In this document: one piece after another, positions 10,387-20,777 of the stretch
Layout of the letters: each line of letters opens with the position of its first letter
Numbering within the stretch: position 1 is the first letter of the stretch
Assembly: GCF_030272615.1 (NCBI RefSeq)
Contig: NC_081413.1
Location: 550,684,136-550,748,135, forward strand
DNA from: Cryptomeria japonica
Lineage: Eukaryota; Streptophyta; Pinopsida; Cupressales; Cupressaceae
DNA: 64,000 nt
Direction: 5' to 3'
Notes under the pieces: model-generated
The model's database searches: none
What the model saw: the letters and a program-made list of their open reading frames with translations, nothing else
What the model was told of the DNA's origin: nothing
Position numbers and translations under genes: made by a program

Positions 10387-11480
10387 ATGGCTGCTAATTC
10401 AAATTCAATGGTCCCAAAGGTGATCAGACAATTCAAATATGATCAAGCATCACCACTGTAAAAATATGTTATGACAATTAAACAACTTCCAAGAGAATAG
10501 GGCTTTTCTTTGGCATTGTAGCCATTGTGGTGTCAAGTATAAGAGCTTGTATAGTGAGTCAAATCTCACTTATACACTACGATTAGCCATGGAATTAAAG
10601 TTTATTGAGCATCAAACAAGAAGAGGTTGCTAAAGGAACAAATTATGAAATATATTAGAGAACAGGAAATTGTTATTATGAGCAAAAGCAGAATTCAAAT
10701 CTCATCCTTTAGCAAAAAGACAATCAAGGGGGCCACCTACAAGTGTTCTTCCAATAGTGGCTGCCACATGTCCTTTCTTGGAGACACCATATATTGAAGA
10801 AGATCACTTTCTTTCTTCCCACAAAAGAGGCACATTGGACAAAAGCATTTCAAAATTAGGGGAGGGCCAATGTAGATGATTGCACATTGCATTCATGCCA
10901 ATTGTCTTCCTTTCAAAATAGTGAGATTGCCATATTGGCTAAAAATAGTGACAACAAATAGTCAAACACTCTTAAGTTGCACATGTCCTAGGTATAAGAA
11001 GGTGCACACCACCTTTTTAGCAAAATAAAAGAAAAAAATTAGACATCACTGACACCTATCAAAGATTCCTGGTTGAAACAAGAGTGTCCATCATTTCTAA
11101 TGGATAGAAAAATTGCAAAAGCTGGCCCCTTACAAATGTCATTGTCGTGCTCCCTAGAGGGGCAATATTTTTGAAGGGGGTTTATTGTGCAAGGCAAGTG
11201 AAAGATACAAACTTCATTTCCAACATCCTCATTGAGTCCATAAAAATAGTGAGCATTGAGAACTTTGTCCTAGTCATATCAAACAATGCAAAAATTGTAG
11301 GACAGCAAATGCTTGGGTTGAAGAAAAGTATGAGCATATTTTTTGGATACCATGTACCATCCACTCCTTCAGTTGGTGACACAAAAGATTCACTCATATA
11401 GAGTGGGTCAAAGAAATAAACGCTGTGTGAAAAGATTCAAATGCTTGTGACAAACCATCATATGTCGAAGGGCATTTCAA
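10387..11480 (+). pseudogene. hAT-superfamily transposase pseudogene (BED finger and DUF659 region)
   Basis: Decayed coding sequence on the plus strand. It begins with MAANSNSMVPKVIRQF at 10387 and stops at 10459. A broken continuation around 10517-10560 reads WHCSHCGVKYKSLY, the WxCxxC start of a BED-type zinc finger. Further on, IISNGWKNCKS at about 11090 runs into RGAIFLKGVYCARQVKDTNF and NFVLVISNNAKIVG (11147-11401). These correspond to the DUF659 part of plant hAT transposases, usually seen as SDGW...PRG..FLK and V.DNA. Many stops and frameshifts separate the pieces, and the C-terminal dimerisation region is absent. The first catalytic Asp appears as Asn in SNGW, and the DNA motif reads NNA, so the copy is dead. 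Confidence 0.7.
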
Positions 11481-11856
11481 GACCACCTCCAATTTGGAGG
11501 AGTTAAAAACAAATTTATGAAATTTTAGTATTTATTTTAAATTTAATTTATGAAATTTACTTTTTACATTTAATTTACAAAATTTTAATTTGTAATGCAT
11601 CTTGTTGGATAGATTGTTCATGGCACATCATCTGATTGTTGTTAGATGTGGCCCAGGTAAAAAATGAGATAAGACTTGGCTGAAACAATTCAGCATTGCC
11701 TATATCGAGGACAACGAACAAGTCTCTGCCAACCAAGAAGACATCCACTCCAACCACTCCCATAGCCAAGACAAAGGAACTAAGACAAGAAACTAGTAGT
11801 GAATGGCACCCTCAATGATGAGTACCTAATAAGTTCTCCCTCTCATAGGAAGACAA
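11481..11856. other. No gene seen between the hAT remnant and a TRIM element
   Basis: A+T-rich at 11510-11600, then neutral composition. The minus-strand frame 11575-11769 shows no recognised domain and is probably chance. Confidence 0.4.
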
Positions 11857-12234
11857 TGTTGCAAGGTTGGTGCCTTCATACCCTTGGTTGTTCAACACCA
11901 CCCTCAGGGATTCGCGACATGGCTTAACTATCTCTCGTGGTTTGTTTATCTTTAGTGTTTGTATTGAGCATTAACAGGTCGATCTTTTGGTGCAACGACA
12001 AACCTTGGGCCAACAAGGGGTATCAGAGCTCAGGTCACGGGTTCAAATCCCTTGGTCGCGTTGGGGGGGGGGGATTGTTGGAAGGTTGGTGCCTTCATCC
12101 CCTTGGTTGTCCAGCGCCACCTTCAGGGATTTGGGACATGGTTTAACCTCCTCCCATGGTTTTCTCATCTTTGGTGTTTGTATCGGGCGTTAACAAATTG
12201 ATCTTTTGGCACAATGGAAAACCTTGGGCCAAAA
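11857..12234 (+). mobile_element. Small TRIM-type LTR element with PBS, B-box-like internal sequence and PPT
   Basis: Two 159-bp direct repeats, 11857-12015 and 12076-12234, align without gaps. They begin TGTTGCAAGGTTGG and TGTTGGAAGGTTGG. The first ends CAACA, so it has TGTTG...CAACA termini, and the second ends CCAAAA. Just inside, GGTATCAGAGCT (12019-12030) matches the initiator-tRNA-Met primer-binding site. A G-run (12063-12073) in front of the second repeat is a polypurine tract. Flanks GACAA (11852-11856) and GATAA (12235-12239) look like a 5-bp target duplication with one change. The 60-bp interior holds GGTTCAAATCC, a good Pol III B-box. It has no coding capacity, so it is non-autonomous. 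The LTRs differ at many sites, so it is old. Confidence 0.85.
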
Positions 12235-12239
12235 GATAA

Positions 12240-12483
12240 AGAGTAAAGAAAAAGGTGAGAAATTCAAAGGTATATGTATCTTGTTGAGTAATCTCTTTCC
12301 TCTAGGGTTGGTCCCTTCATTTCAGTTTATTAGAATGATGGTAAATGTGTAATTGTAGGCTAGTTAGGTGTTGAGTCAATTGCTAATTATATGGCTTACC
12401 CCCAAATTGTCTTCTCCTATTGAGTTGCTACCATTTGACTTCATTTTTGTTTGGTTGGCATACCAATTATCCTATAGGCACAT
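12240..12483. other. Short spacer between TRIM and SINE
   Basis: No gene or repeat seen. Confidence 0.4.
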
Positions 12484-12755
12484 AATCTACCATTGCATCA
12501 ACCCACACAGGTAGCGGAGTTGGTTTGGGTCGTGGGTTTGCTCCCCATTGGTTATGGGTTCAACTCCAAGGCCTAGGCTTACCCAATGCACATGGTTTGC
12601 AGGTGATTGCATGCATCCCCAGAGGATTAGTCTTGCCTTAGCTTGCCTCTCTCTGACCCCAACTTGGCAATAAGTAATTCCAAGATAAATCGGGTTGGGC
12701 ACTGGGTTGGGTCGCGGGGATACCTCTGGCACAAAAAAAAATCTACCATTGCATC
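12484..12755 (+). mobile_element. tRNA-derived SINE with 16-bp target-site duplications
   Basis: The body 12500-12739 is flanked by identical 16-bp copies of AATCTACCATTGCATC at 12484-12499 and 12740-12755, a near-ideal LINE-mobilised insertion footprint. The head contains TAGCGGAGTTGG (12512-12523), a Pol III A-box, and GGTTCAACTCC (12557-12567), a B-box, about 34 bp apart. The tail is an A run at 12733-12741. Length (240 bp), promoter boxes, tail and duplications together define a SINE. Because the target duplications are still perfect, the insertion is fairly young compared with its neighbours. Confidence 0.92.
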
Positions 12756-13271
12756 TTCCTTGCAAATCTATCTTGACCTACAGCTTCGTCTTGGTTGTAA
12801 GTGTAGGTTCTTTCACTTTGTCTATCACTCCATCACTTTCATCGGAACTAATGATGGAAAAATCAATCAATGCTACTGCTGTAAAGGAAGCTTACCATTC
12901 ACAGCACCAAGAAATAACATTTAGAAAAAAGGACACAAATAAGGAAAAGAGCTAAGATTAAGCAAACTACACAGCACTAGAACTATCATGCTTTGTAATG
13001 TATAGCCCTGATTTTTATTTTTTTGGTTGAAGTAGTTTTGACACAATGCTTTTGCCAATACCATTGTAAATGTTTGCAAAATAACTGATCTCATTTATTT
13101 TATTCATTCATAACAAAGTACATGTATTGGAAACAAAAATGTTCATCACCCAAAACTGAAAAATGCAATACCAACATCTAAACTAATTATCTTCCAGTCA
13201 TTACATTAGTTATATACCTCTTATTTGTAGCCCCAAAAAATCATTGCAAGTCCAAAACAAGGCAGATTTTG
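12756..13271. other. No gene seen
   Basis: Mixed composition sequence. Open frames up to 93 codons here overlap the SINE and show no domain. Confidence 0.4.
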
Positions 13272-14491
13272 TGTAATGTCCCCTCTTTCCTAGTTGATCA
13301 CTCAAATACAAAGATTCGCCTGTTATCCATCTCCGCGGGTGAATTCAGTGAATAGGAGATGATAGTGCTGGCAAGGGGGAGAGCCTATACTTGACACTTG
13401 GGTGCTAGGAAGTGTATATTTTAATATAAAGTCACTTTTTTCTAAAAATAGAAAAAGTTAATTTAAGTGACTTTATGGGGGTTAAGTTATAAAGTAATAA
13501 TAAAACATTAAAATAACCCCATGGCACACCTCCCTAGGGATAAGTTGCTTTTAAAAAAGTGGCCAACCTCAATGACAAATTAGACCCTCAAGTTGGGTGA
13601 ACTTGCTAGGGGAATAATTATTAAATAAATTCCATTTTCAATTAAGCATGAGAACCCTAAAAGGTATGTTTAGGGTTAAGAGGCCATAAAGCAACAAGTG
13701 GAGCATTCATTTTGGCATCTATGATTTCATTTTTACATCACAGGTTGGAGTATTGAGCTCTGGAGGTGATTTTCAAGAGCTTTTGAGTCTTCTTGGAATG
13801 AAAACTCCTTGAAGGCAAGTGTATTGGACGAAACCCCAATCCACAGGAGAGGAATTCACTCAAAATTCCTATTGGTGCTTCAAAGAACACTCAATTTCAG
13901 AGAATTGCAGATCTGATTACAGATTTTGGAGGGTTTGTGATCTTCTTAAGGCAGCCATTGCACTTCCTAAGCCAGCTGTACAACCTTCATAGGCAGTCGT
14001 GCCATTTGCAAACCCACAAAATGCTACACTTGTTCGATTCAGCCAATTGCGGGTTTAAATCTTATGCCATTCTTGTCAGCAACACTTCACAGCAGCATAT
14101 TAATAATTTCAGCAGGCGACAGAAGCATATTTATCATTCAGATTGTTGATTTGTTAGTAGGTGGAATAATCCAACCTGGGAGCCAAGCATGGGAGTCAGT
14201 AGATCTTCTGTATTTGTTTTTGGTAATTGTGGTAGGAGCAAATAAAACTACTTGGAGCCACTTTCAATAGTTGGGAGCTCCTAGTTTGTATTCTGTTTCA
14301 ATTCTTCCATAAAACTCACTCCAAGCTAGGCGTGGTATCCCTAGTATGCCAATTTGTTAACCTAGTAAATTATAATTCTTGAATCTGAAAATTGTTTCAT
14401 GCTGTTCCTAAATCAGAAATCTGAAAATTAATTATCACAACAAGACCAAAGTATTGTTTCTTGGCATCCATTCACAACAAGACCCTATGCA
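13272..14491 (+). repeat. 5' LTR of the gypsy element (right end approximate)
   Basis: It begins TGTAATGTCCCC. The right border is placed near TATGCA at 14491 because TTTGGTATCA (14495-14504), resembling a tRNA-Met primer-binding site, follows. The part from 13773 is repeated at 17401, which supports LTR identity. Confidence 0.6.
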
Positions 14492-14577
14492 AACTTTGGT
14501 ATCAAAACGCAAGCATAAAACCTCCAAAAAAAAACTATATTAAACCTTCAATCAGCAGCTTTAAAAAAATCAGAATT

Positions 14578-15710
14578 TTCAATGAAGGCACTAGGATTGT
14601 GCAGGCACTAGATAGACTTCAGGATACTCTAGACAAATTGGACTTGAATCGCCATAGAGATAGGCGTAACAGACATGGTAGGTCAGTTTCTGTTGCGGGG
14701 AGCCGTGGCAGCAATAGGGCTCCTTCATCATTGGGTAGTGCATCTATTTCACCTAGGAGTGGCAGGGCTCATACTTGGACAATGGACAGATCCATGCAGC
14801 CTTGTTTCCTTCCTAGAAATGAGCCACCGCCAGTATACCCACAAGAGGGTGTTGCATTTTAGGACATATTATGGCGGCTAGTGAGGAGTGGGCACACCTC
14901 TCAAAACATGTCAGAGATGCCTTTCCTTTGCACCAGTACTGTATGCAGCACAGGGACAATATGAGGAATTGTAATGACAGATGGCCTAGACAGCAACAAA
15001 ATAATGATTTTAAGTGAGCTACCAGTAAGATTATCTTATCTCCCTTCGATGGCAGTGGGAAGGTCAATGCACGTGCCTAGATGCACAAATTAGATATTTA
15101 CCTATCACTTAAGCCGATGCCTAAGGATGAGGCCATTCAATTTGCAGTGTTACATCTTGAGGGTGTGGCTTATGACTAGTGGCACCATGGTTTGGTCACC
15201 CAAAATCATGGCCTTATACACTCGTACACTGAGTTTACCGAGCGGTTGACCGCTAGATTTGACCATAAGGATGTAGAACTGTACTATAGAGATCTTGCAC
15301 TGTTGAAGCAAACTGGGCATTTTGAAGCTTATATCAATGAGTTTCAAAGTATTGTTGTGATGGTTCTTGAGATGCCGAATAGACACATGGTGATTCTATT
15401 CATAGGACTACATGACAGGTTGCAGGGTTGTGTCAAGCCTCTTAAGCCTAGGACCCTTCACGAGGCTATTCAAACTACCCTGAACCTTGAGACTACATCA
15501 CCATCCACTTCTTATCAGTCCGATAAGAAGTTTCCTAGAGGCTCTAAACCTTTTCAAAGATCTTCTACATAGCACAAGAGTGCACCATCTCCTCCTAGGA
15601 TGGATCAGGAGACCCGTAATGAATTGAGGAAGAAACTTTGTTTTCATGTAACGATCCTTGGGAACTGGGACACATATGCCTTGGAAAAGGCAAAGCGCAT
15701 CTCAATGAGA
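14578..15710 (+). pseudogene. Ty3/gypsy gag with broken zinc knuckle
   Basis: Gag coding sequence is spread over several frames. An N-terminal polar stretch (GTRIVQALDRLQDTLDKLDL, then Arg/His-rich) is followed in another frame at 15050-15180 by words of the Retrotrans_gag domain. From 15192 comes a long piece containing LTARFDHKDVELYYRDLALL and HFEAYINEFQ. The nucleic-acid-binding knuckle at about 15638 reads FSCNDPWELGHICLGKG. A one-base deletion just before it removes the first Cys from the frame. The stop at 15570 and the other breaks mean that no full Gag can be made. This protein would package element RNA in the cytoplasm. Confidence 0.75.
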
Positions 15711-17400
15711 TCTATTCTAATGTGGACGATGAGCAAACGCAGGATACAGAATTTGAGGGCAGCCATGATGAGGATGAGCAAGAGGTTCAACAGATTGAGC
15801 TTGGGAAGGATGAGACTTTGGGTACATCCAAAGTCACTATTGCTACTCTCTCAGATGTCCCCAAGATTCATCCCTTTCAGTTGAAGGGAGTGATTAAGGG
15901 ACAACATGTGACTTGCCTAGTGGATAGTGGTGCTACACACAATTTTATTGATGGGGGACAAGTTGCTAGACGTAATTTGCAAGCTAAGGACTTTGTTGGT
16001 TTTAGTGTGATAGTGGCATATGGCTTTTCTATGAGGTGCTCCAGGAGGGTCCCACAGCTGAGTAAACAGATGGGTGACTATACTTTGACCGTTGACTTCT
16101 ACGTTGATGGGTGACTATACTTTGACCGTTGACTTCTACGTTGATGGGTGACTATACTTTGACCGTTGACTTCTACGTTGTTTCTCTTGGTGAGATTGAT
16201 GCAGTGCTTGGCATCTAGTGGTTATAGTCACTTGGTAGATATGTTCAGGACTTCAGGAGGATGGAGTTGGAGTTTATGGCACATGATAAGAAGGTTGTGC
16301 TGAAGGCTCTTTCTGATGGTGAGCCTATGGTAGTCTCAACACGCAGGATGGAGTCTCTTTTCAAACATGGTGATGTTGCTTGGGCGGCATAGTGTTACAT
16401 TCCATCCAAGACACCACCTTCTCCTGATGAGAAGCCATTTCATATTGATATCCAAACAATGTTGGATAAGCATGGTGTTGTTTTTGGTGATACTCCTCCT
16501 GGGAGACCTCTTGATCGTGGTTTTGAGCATGTGATAGAACTAGATAAGGGCGCTAAGCCCGTCATCACTACTCCTTCTCATCATCCTAAGGTATTTAAGG
16601 ATGAAATAGAGAAGACTATTTGGGAGTTATTGGATACAGGGTTTATCAGACCTAGCTCTAGCCCCTTTGCTTCTGTAGTGTTGGTGAAGAAGGATGGCAC
16701 TATGCGCATGTGCATTGACTACCGTGCACTGAATAAGAAAACAATTAAGAACAAATATCCGATTCCACGCATAGATGAGTTACTTGATGAGCTTCATGGG
16801 GCACTGTACTTTTCAAAGATTGATCTTCGATCAGGACACCATCAAATACGTGTCCACGAGGAATATGTACATAAGACAGCTTTGAAATGTCCCTACGGGC
16901 ACTATGAGTTCTTAGTGATGCCATTTGGTCTCACTAACGCACCTACTACATTTCAGTCTTGCATGAATCATGTGTTTAATAAGCAGTTGCATAAGTATGT
17001 GCTGGTGTTCTCCAATGACATTCTGGTATACAGCAGGACTTGGGAGGAGCACCTGAGGTACTTGGCATTATGGAGGCAAGGTCTCTATTTACCAAGATGT
17101 CTTAATGCGAGTTTGGACTCACAGAGATATTATACCTGGGGCATGTGTTTTGTGTTGATGGAGTGAAGGTCCATCAAGAGAAGATACAGGCGATACTTGA
17201 CTGGCCACCACCTAGGAATATCTCAGAGCTGTCGGGTTTCCAAGGCTTATGTGCATATTACAAGAGGTTTGTGAAGGGTTATTCATAGCTTGCAACCCCT
17301 CTAACATACCTTACATGAAAGGGTGCCTTAAGATGGACAAATGAGGCATAGTATGTATTTGATAGGCTTAAGCAGGTTATGAGCACATGTCCAATATTCA
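15711..17400 (+). pseudogene. Ty3/gypsy protease and reverse transcriptase, inactivated
   Basis: The aspartic protease motif CLVDSGATHNFID is at about 15914-15952 with DSG intact. A perfect triplication of a 37-bp unit (16069-16179) then throws the frame and causes stops. Reverse transcriptase runs from 16459 to 17166: PSSSPFASVVLVKKDGTMRM, CIDYRALNKKTIKNKYPIPR, FSKIDLRSGHHQIR and FLVMPFGLTNAP are all typical of Ty3/gypsy. The catalytic box reads VFSNDILVYS (17005-17034) where the family has F-D-D, so the first Asp of the pair is Asn and the enzyme would be dead. After a frameshift the thumb continues (YLGHV, then VKVHQEKIQAILDWPPPRN, 17140-17290) until the break at 17400. Confidence 0.85.
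16069..16179. repeat. Perfect triplication of a 37-bp unit inside the gypsy ORF
   Basis: Units at 16069-16105, 16106-16142 and 16143-16179 begin GATGGGTGACTATACTTTGA and are identical. As 37 is not a multiple of three, the extra copies shift the frame. Confidence 0.97.
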
Positions 17401-18230
17401 GCAACTTTTGAGTCTTCTGGGAACGAAAACTCCTTAAAGGCAACTGTATTAGGCGAAACCCCAATCCACAGGAGAGAGGAATTCACTTAAAATTCCTATT
17501 GGTGCTTCAAAGAACACTCAATTTCAGTGAATTGCAGATCTGATTGCAAATTTTGGAGGGTTTGTGATCTTCTTAAGGCAGCCATTGCACTTCCTAAGCC
17601 AGCCGTACAACCTTCATAGGCAGCCATACCATTTGCAGACCCACAAAATGCTACACTTGTTAGATTCCGCCAATCGAGGGTTTAAATCTTATGCCATTCT
17701 TGTCAGCAGCACTTCATAGCAGCATATTAATAATTTCAACAGGCAATAGGAGCATATTTCTCATTCAAATTGTTGATTTGTTGGTATGTGGAATAATCCA
17801 GCCTGAGCGTTGGGCGTAAGAGTCAGTAGATCTTCTACATTTGATTTTGGTAATTGTGGTAGGAGCAAATAAAACTACTTGGAGCCACATTCAGCAGTTG
17901 GGAGCTCCTAGTTTGTATTCAGTTTCAATTCTTCAATAAAACTCACTCCAAGCTAGGCATGGTATCCCTGATATGCCAATTTGTTTACCTGATGAATTAT
18001 AATTCTTGAATCTGAAAATTGTTTCATTGCTGATCCTAAATCAGAATTCTGAAAATTAATTATCAGTCATTTATTTCTGCATTCTATGGTTCAAAGTATT
18101 GTTTATTGGCATTCATTCACAACAAGACCCTATGCAAACTTTGGCATCAAAACGCAAGCATAAGGCCTCAAAAAAAAACTATATTAAACCTTCAATCAGC
18201 AGCTTTAAAAAAATCAGAAAATTTTCAGTG
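17401..18230 (+). repeat. Second copy of the gypsy LTR 3' part and leader
   Basis: This aligns to 13773-14580 from CTTTTGAGTCTTCT through the primer-binding region (TTTGGCATCAAAACGC at 18136) to AGCTTTAAAAAAATCAG. Many single-base differences and small indels separate the two. It starts abruptly in the middle of the LTR, directly after truncated reverse transcriptase, and runs past the primer site. It is therefore a piece of another element copy and not the partner 3' LTR. Confidence 0.8.
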
Positions 18231-19430
18231 AAATCCGGCTGGAGATCTTTCGTTTTGGGGCAGTCATCGGCAGTGATTTAGCAAGGTCTTTAAGCGACCA
18301 AAATAAGTGTTCCAAGAGGCTCCTATGGTGCCTACTTCACGTTTAATCTTGTGAAAAGGTCTTTAAAACCACCCAGAAATATTCAGCAGCAAGGAATTCT
18401 CTTTTTTTTGGTTGACTAATGCTCAGAACTATTATAAGATTCATTCTGTAGCTGATTGCTGCGCTTTGGTACTTGGTCGGCTAGCTTAAATCACCTTCAA
18501 ACTAACTCCAAAGACCTCTGAATTCTTTGAAACTGCTCCTACTCCAGATGTCTCAGAATGAAGAGATTCAAACATTAAAAATGCAGATTAAACACCCCAA
18601 AACTCCACATGTACCAAACTAGGGTTAGGTGCTACCTGCAAGGGGTGACTTGAGCTAGAAAAATAAATGCCAAACCCAAAACCCATATTATACATGGCAA
18701 CCTCATCGCCTAGACATAAGGAAACCTTTGAGACAATACCCAAAATAATGTTTTATTTCTGGAGATATGAGCAAAAATGTGAATCTTAGTAGCTGGAATG
18801 CTGTGGCTGGCACTGGAAAATGTCTCCAAAATTCTTAAAATTCAAACAGTACTCAGGAAAACCATAAATCACACCAAAACAGGAAACCAAAATCAAAAAC
18901 TTCATAAATCTTCATCTTCAACAAACCCTTATCACCAAACATCCAGCAAACACTGGATACTCTATCTGAAAATCAACATCCAACTAGGGTGGATCTTGCC
19001 CCACTAAACTAGGCTAATTGAGGAGGGTTTTTGTCCTCAACAATCCAAAGAACACTCTCCAAGTTCATTTCAACAGAATCTCGTTATGTGTGCACAAGCA
19101 AAATGAGAGAATGAGAACCTAAACTTCAGTTTATTGAGTTGGAGGGAAAATTAGGGCACTTCAAATTTGAAATATTTTATTTCCCTCAAAATGACCCTCA
19201 TAACATCTTTTAAAAACATCTTATGTCTCTGCATCGCCTAGGTGTCCCCCTTTTGGAGAAACAAATATAAATTATTAATCACTTAAGTCGTAATATCAAA
19301 GTTACTTTTTCAAACACGAGTGATAAATATTCAAAAAATATTATTTTTCATCACCTTAGAAAGTTCACCATGACACTGAAATTGAGAACACTCACAGAAG
19401 CAGATAGGGAACTAAAACTAAGGCCAAGTT
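18231..19430. other. Leader and LTR-derived sequence without genes
   Basis: The first part continues the leader of the element copy at 17401. From about 19800 down to perhaps 18600, the minus strand reads as an LTR (see the duplicated start at 19431-19814), with an AATAAA-type word near 19130. Exact borders are not visible and no ORF is convincing. Confidence 0.4.
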
Positions 19431-19814
19431 CCCAAAATAATACTTACTAAAAATAGCATGCCAAAAATAGAAATGTTGAAACACACTGAAACTGCAAGCT
19501 CAAGCTCTCCACAAAACTTTGAGTCCCTTAACCAACTCCAAACAGCAAACAGGAACCCGGGAATAAGATAATAAAAAGTGCAATTGACTAGGAGCAAAAA
19601 GGGGACATTATATTCCTCCCTCCCCAAAATAATACTTACTAAAAATAGCATGCCAAAAATAGAAATGTTGAAACACACTGAAACTGCAAGCTCAAGCTCT
19701 CCACAAAACTTTGAGTCCCTTAACCAACTCCAAACAGCAAACAGGAACCCGGTAATAAGATAATAAAAAGCGCAATTGACTAGGAGCAAAAAGGGGACAT
19801 TATATTCCTCCCTC
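19431..19814 (-). repeat. 192-bp tandem duplication of an LTR start plus polypurine tract
   Basis: Two units, 19431-19622 and 19623-19814, differ at only a few bases (for example CCCGGG versus CCCGGT, and GTGCAATT versus GCGCAATT). On the minus strand each holds GGGGAGGGAGGAATA, a polypurine tract, directly followed by TAATGTCCCC, the start of an LTR. The duplication therefore gives the element two consecutive PPT-LTR starts. Confidence 0.9.
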
Positions 19815-20629
19815 CCCAATATTGCTCGTCCTCAAGCAATGCCAACCCACTGAACAAAACTCAGTGAGACACCAGGATCCAAAATAAGTCTAGGAAATCT
19901 ATAGCTCCATCTACTCACATCACCATATTGTTGGGCTCCTGCACAAATGACCTCCAGCGATCCTCTTGTAAGAAGAGCATCCAAAAAATGCAAAAACGCG
20001 GCCAACTCCTTAGCAAATTGCTCTTCATAATAACAAATCTGAGTCACCATAGAAACAAACTCAAGGACGTAAATGTATAACTCTCTCATTCTCAAAATCT
20101 TGCACTCTGACATAAGGGTTATTACTGTAAAGTACCCTACTGTCCCATCCATAATTGCAAGCTGAAAACAAGAGGCAACCACTCATTGATCCCCAGAAAC
20201 CCATCTGACACCAAACTTGGTTAACTGCAACACTTATACCCTTCATGTGAAACCAAAAGCTAACCCTGTCAAGAGGCTCAATGGTCTAAAAATGCTCAAA
20301 CCTGCAGCTGTTCAAGTATGGATTTCAAAAATTCAACACCCCCAAAGAAGAACAGTCACTGCTATACTAAAAAGCCTTAGCCAAAATGAGATTTCTGATC
20401 ATTCCCTTGGCTGCAAACTCACTTCCATGAGTCACCAACACAAGTGATAAAAAATTTATTTAGAACCTCTCTCCAATCCACTTGTATGAACACAAATGGA
20501 CTCATAAAATGACTGAAAAAAAGAGATAACAATGTCTCTTTCACCTTTTACATCCATAACCTCCCATGGTATGTCTCTCCCATCATCTTTAATTCCCAAC
20601 AACCCATGCAAAAGGTCCAAGGCATAGAT
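19815..20629 (-). other. 3' internal region of a minus-strand LTR element, no recognisable domain
   Basis: On the minus strand this lies just before the polypurine tract, where the 3' end of pol or an untranslated region is expected. GAGGACGAGCAATATTGG is adjacent to the tract. The 116-codon minus frame (19832-20182) shows no domain I recognise. Confidence 0.35.
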
Positions 20630-20777
20630 ACTCACACTTTCTGGATTAGACTGTAATAGTTTTTCGCATCAACATTTCATGTTCTTAGCTCTCTAGTATC
20701 TTGATGATGGATCACAGTGTGATCCAAAACGTTGATGCAAAAAACTATTACACTGTCTTATCCAGGAAGTGTGAGAT
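20630..20777 (+). ncRNA. Hammerhead-ribozyme-like fold-back repeat, copy 1 (Penelope-type)
   Basis: Arms of about 44 bp (20630-20673 and 20731-20776) pair with few mismatches. Their inner ends are GCATCAAC and GTTGATGC. Between them the order matches a type III hammerhead: TTGATGA (20701-20707; consensus CTGATGA with one transition), a 7-bp stem II GGATCAC/GTGATCC with loop AGT (20709-20725), then AAAAC (20726-20730; consensus GAAAC with one transition). The cleavage-side strand reads CAACATT, consistent with CAACGTH after a G-to-A change. Stem I is not convincing. The word order CTGATGATGG...CC.AAAC is the one carried by terminal repeats of Penelope-like elements. This copy is probably inactive. 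Confidence 0.65.

Larger units (their letters stand above)
13272..17400 (+). mobile_element. Ty3/gypsy retrotransposon, 5' LTR to reverse transcriptase, truncated
   Basis: The left LTR starts TGTAATGTCCCC at 13272. The order is LTR, leader, gag, zinc knuckle, aspartic protease and reverse transcriptase, all on the plus strand, as in Ty3/gypsy elements. The polyprotein is broken by frameshifts and stops. It ends at about 17400 inside the reverse transcriptase/RNase H region, where sequence of another LTR-leader copy begins abruptly. Integrase and most of RNase H are missing. It is a dead copy, probably joined to a second element by deletion or unequal recombination. Confidence 0.85.

Noticed and set aside
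12487-12765. 92-aa minus-strand protein
   Set aside because: It lies wholly over the SINE and its flanks and has no domain.
20630-20777. Ordinary MITE or microRNA precursor
   Set aside because: The stem is interrupted by exactly the conserved hammerhead core segments, and a second copy shows compensatory change in stem II. A ribozyme-bearing repeat explains this better.
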